Below are positions 5,933 through 8,411 of a stretch of 8,411 nt of DNA, in pieces. Both the position numbers and the translations under genes were made by a program. A model generated the notes under the pieces. The model made no database searches and was not told the origin of the DNA. It saw only the letters and a list, made by a program, of their open reading frames with translations. The DNA is taken from NCBI GenBank assembly GCA_937982385.1, contig CALJMC010000125.1, positions 1-8,411 of the forward strand, in the 5' to 3' direction. Source of the stretch: an uncultured Rickettsiales bacterium (GTDB lineage: Bacteria; Pseudomonadota; Alphaproteobacteria; Rickettsiales; UBA998). Within the stretch, counting starts at the first letter, position 1. Every line of letters begins with the position of its first letter.

Positions 5933-8330
5933 GTTGATCTCTTTCCACTTCTTGCTGGAATACAGGCAACCACTCATCGGGGTCGTCTCCAACTTCCGCG
6001 AGCACACGCTTGAGAATACCAACTGTCTCTGCGCGCCCAGACAGCACGTTAATCACATCTTCCATACCGGCAAGATCGATTCGCGCAACCACTACATCTC
6101 CACTTTGTTTCACCAAGAAGAATCGGCTCCCTGGATCCGTAGTCTTCAACAGATTAAATTCCCTGTCGGTCAGCATAAAGGCTTCTTTATAGCTATCGGT
6201 CGCTTTTGGGTTTGGTAAAAATATTTGTGTGGCAGTCTGCTGAATCAGCGTGTCGCTAATAGCACTCTTCGCCGCATCTTCAACACTCTGTGTTGCAAAC
6301 ACCACCATGCCGTTAAGTTTACGCATGGTCTTCAGCCAATCCTTAATTTTACCTGCAAAGATTGGGTTATCAATCAATGCCCATGCTTCATCCAAAATCA
6401 CCATGGTAGGGGTGCCATCCAAAGACATATTAACGCGATGGAATAAATACATCAATGTCGGGGCGAGTGATGCCTTATCTGCCAATAATTCACCCATCTC
6501 AAAACCAAACAAACGATTATTTGAGAAATTAATCAGATCCACAGGATTATCAAATATCTTAGCATATTGGCCGCTAGTATGCCACATTCTGAGGCGTGAC
6601 GCGATGCTTCCGGGTGCTTCCAACCCTAGGAAAGGCGCGATATTACGCAGCATTCTGGAAGATTTCTCGAGATTAAAGTTACCATTAATAGCCTCAACAA
6701 TGCGGTCATTATCCTCAGGCGTAATAGTCTCACCATTAACAGACACAAGCGCTTTGAGCCAATCTATCAAGAAGGCACGGTGTTCCCGGGTATCAGGCAA
6801 TTGTAGCGGATTAAATCCGCAGTCTTCACCCGGTTCAATCACACTATAATTACCATCTAGCGCACGCACAAAAATCTCGGCGCCACGGTCTTTGTCAAAC
6901 ATGAATGTGCGACCCCGAAACTTCTGCGCTTGCGCCACCAGAAAGTTCATCAGCACTGTTTTACCTGCGCCGGTGGGACCAATAATGGTTGTGTGCCCGA
7001 CATCACGTGCATGAAAATTAAAGAAATAAGGTGTGCCAGACGTTGTATCAAACACCGTCACCGCATTACCCCAGTGATTGCCATTCATGCTCCCCACAGG
7101 ATAGTTATGCAATGAAGCAAAACTTGCCATATTCATGGTGCTAATTTCTGACGGGCGCCCGATATGGTTGAAGTTTCCCGGCAACTGCGCCCAGAATGTC
7201 TGCTCCAACACGAGCTGCTCACGCACAGGATTAATACCCAAATTCACCAATTCAGCAATCACCATGGAAACACTTTTCTCCATGGTTTTTAAGTCATTTT
7301 CTGCCACCATCACGGATAAGTGATGCACACCAAACGCGATATGCCCACTCATCGTCATATCAAGCGCTTCACTGATTTCTGCCACCTGTGAAATCGCCAC
7401 ATCTTCAGATGCCATCATTTTGCGTTGACGTGTTTGCATTTTCTGCATACTCGTTTGGCGGTTTCTAAAAGAGAAAGATTGGCAAATCACAAATTCAATT
7501 GGCAGCTGCAAAAATGCATCCATCATTCCCGCCGCAGTCGCAGGAGAATACTCTTTCACTGAAATCATTGTCGCGAATTTACTGCCCGTACTGTTCTTAA
7601 TTTCAATCGCTGACTTACGCGAACTAAAATAGATACGATTACGCGGCAAATATTTAGAGATATCCATGGTTGGCACCAACACACGCTGTGACTCACCACC
7701 ATTTATCAAGCGGAAGAGAAACTCCAAAGGCTCAGACATCGGGCCGTATTCCGTTTCATCCACCGTCAATAAGCGTGGATTATAATCCTTCAACGTCGCA
7801 AGCACACGATACACACCTTCATTCAATTCCTTAAAGGCATTACGCATGCTTTCATCAAATGAATTCTCATCTGCTTTATTCGCAATATTATGGAAGACAT
7901 TTTCAAATTTTGCAACGCCCTCTGTGTCTACTTTCCGAATCACAGTAATATAGAGCTCATTGACATAAGTGTCGCGCATATCATGTTTTTCACGCCATTG
8001 ACGATCAACATAATCGGCAAACCCTTCTGGCTGCTCGCCGTCAGGATAGACGCTTTGTTTGCGGCGAACCAAATGAAACCAGAGCGCAAACGTCCCCTCG
8101 GCCATAGATTTGAGGAGCGAATTACGCACCATTTTTTTCATATCAACATCTTCATCATCTGCGGTTTCAAACGAGAAACCTTCCAGCTTGATGATTTGCA
8201 TCAATTCATACTCTTTGGTCAGAATCGTTTCTTTATCCCAATGATACAGATAGGGAATGAACTCAGCCGCACTCACTTCGCGTTTAGAAGCAACGGCATT
8301 GGAAACTTTTCTACGCTTTAATTGCAACAT
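5916..8330 (-). CDS. virB4: VirB4 T4SS ATPase (CagE/TrbE/VirB family)
   Basis: VirB4 is the conserved inner-membrane-associated ATPase of T4SS, needed for substrate transfer and channel assembly. The product has 804 residues, the length I recall for rickettsial VirB4 (about 805). The N-terminal half is the CagE/TrbE/VirB region and includes the typical FWAQLPGN segment. The ATPase half has Walker A GPTGAGKT at 451-458, the FDKDRGAEIF block, GFNPLQLPDT, Walker B ILDEAW at 645-650 with D647 and E648, and the downstream VVFATQS motif. All catalytic residues are present, so it should be active. The ATG follows the TAG stop of virB3 with no gap. No Shine-Dalgarno is visible before it, so translation probably depends on coupling to virB3. 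There is no signal peptide, as expected for a cytoplasmic-face ATPase. The 3' end runs into the start of virB6-1. Confidence 0.96.
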   Translation of the reverse strand: MLQLKRRKVSNAVASKREVSAAEFIPYLYHWDKETILTKEYELMQIIKLEGFSFETADDEDVDMKKMVRNSLLKSMAEGTFALWFHLVRRKQSVYPDGEQPEGFADYVDRQWREKHDMRDTYVNELYITVIRKVDTEGVAKFENVFHNIANKADENSFDESMRNAFKELNEGVYRVLATLKDYNPRLLTVDETEYGPMSEPLEFLFRLINGGESQRVLVPTMDISKYLPRNRIYFSSRKSAIEIKNSTGSKFATMISVKEYSPATAAGMMDAFLQLPIEFVICQSFSFRNRQTSMQKMQTRQRKMMASEDVAISQVAEISEALDMTMSGHIAFGVHHLSVMVAENDLKTMEKSVSMVIAELVNLGINPVREQLVLEQTFWAQLPGNFNHIGRPSEISTMNMASFASLHNYPVGSMNGNHWGNAVTVFDTTSGTPYFFNFHARDVGHTTIIGPTGAGKTVLMNFLVAQAQKFRGRTFMFDKDRGAEIFVRALDGNYSVIEPGEDCGFNPLQLPDTREHRAFLIDWLKALVSVNGETITPEDNDRIVEAINGNFNLEKSSRMLRNIAPFLGLEAPGSIASRLRMWHTSGQYAKIFDNPVDLINFSNNRLFGFEMGELLADKASLAPTLMYLFHRVNMSLDGTPTMVILDEAWALIDNPIFAGKIKDWLKTMRKLNGMVVFATQSVEDAAKSAISDTLIQQTATQIFLPNPKATDSYKEAFMLTDREFNLLKTTDPGSRFFLVKQSGDVVVARIDLAGMEDVINVLSGRAETVGILKRVLAEVGDDPDEWLPVFQQEVERDQRERQG

Positions 8331-8411
8331 CTAAAATACATCATATGAGTTAGTGTGATAATGATAACCAAGTATATTATTCCATGATTTACTCCCCATA
8401 CGCATCCTGAG
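8331..8411 (-). CDS. virB3: VirB3 C-terminus (partial, 5' part outside window)
   Basis: Immediately upstream of virB4 on the minus strand, a frame is open from the window edge (8411) to a TAG at 8333-8331, leaving 26 visible residues. The tail is basic and polar (LRMRMGSKSWNNILGY near the edge) and ends with TNSYDVF. This resembles the end of alphaproteobacterial VirB3 proteins, where a basic stretch and an aromatic/Gly-rich 'NSY-x-P' tail follow the membrane segments. VirB3 is a small (about 100 residues) inner-membrane protein that works with VirB4, and its gene nearly always directly precedes virB4. Stop and virB4 start are adjacent (TAGATG). The identification rests on this position plus the tail; the membrane part is not in the window. 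Confidence 0.72.
   Translation of the reverse strand, partial: LRMRMGSKSWNNILGYHYHTNSYDVF

Noticed and set aside
6250..6849. Plus-strand open frame of 199 codons inside virB4
   Set aside because: It is fully antisense to the conserved ATPase domain and its translation shows no recognisable motif; a shadow of virB4 codon use.
7261..7290. Stem-loop ACCATGG/CCATGGT with 12-nt loop followed by five T on the + strand, like an antisense terminator
   Set aside because: It lies inside virB4 coding sequence (KTMEKSVSMV), the arms are the self-palindromic CCATGG, the stem is only 7 bp and no + strand transcript is supported; most likely coincidence.
7890..8321. Plus-strand open frame of 143 codons opposite the virB4 N-terminus
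   Set aside because: Antisense to conserved virB4 sequence with a low-quality composition (many F, I, H); no ribosome site or family resemblance.

Overview
The window looks like chromosomal DNA of an alphaproteobacterium, probably one close to Rickettsiales. Two things suggest this. The left edge carries a PAS_5-type protein and an alphaproteobacterial-style metC. The rest is a type IV secretion (T4SS) block in the order virB3-virB4-virB6-virB6-virB6, and a run of several tandem virB6 genes directly behind virB3-virB4 is a hallmark of the rickettsial (rvh) T4SS. The placement is inferred from gene order and protein motifs only. An intact methionine-pathway gene beside it would suit a free-living or early-branching lineage better than a strongly reduced intracellular parasite.

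Layout. On the + strand, 2-370 is the C-terminal part of a PAS_5-domain protein, followed 39 bp later by metC (cystathionine beta-lyase, best start 410, end 1591). The rest lies on the - strand and reads right to left as one tightly packed operon: the last 26 codons of virB3 (8411-8331), virB4 (8330-5916), virB6-1 (about 5932-4448), virB6-2 (4443-3130), virB6-3 (3094-1802) and a 47-residue lipoprotein (1786-1643). The two transcription units converge, with only 51 bp between metC and the lipoprotein gene. No intergenic stretch exceeds 300 bp. The promoter of the T4SS operon must lie beyond the right edge.

How the parts work together. VirB3 and the VirB4 ATPase form the inner-membrane energy module. 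The three VirB6/TrbL-like polytopic proteins are predicted channel components; each has its own signal peptide and cysteines in the segments predicted to be periplasmic. The terminal lipoprotein is a good candidate for the VirB7 outer-membrane core subunit. Missing here are virB8, virB9, virB10, virB11, virD4 and relaxase genes. The operon ends against metC, so the remaining parts must be elsewhere, as in the split rvh loci.

The points most worth a second look are the very short VirB7-like lipoprotein gene, the repeated cysteine pairs in the three VirB6 paralogues, and the 7-G tract at the virB6-1/virB6-2 junction, where stop codon, Shine-Dalgarno sequence and next start are interleaved.
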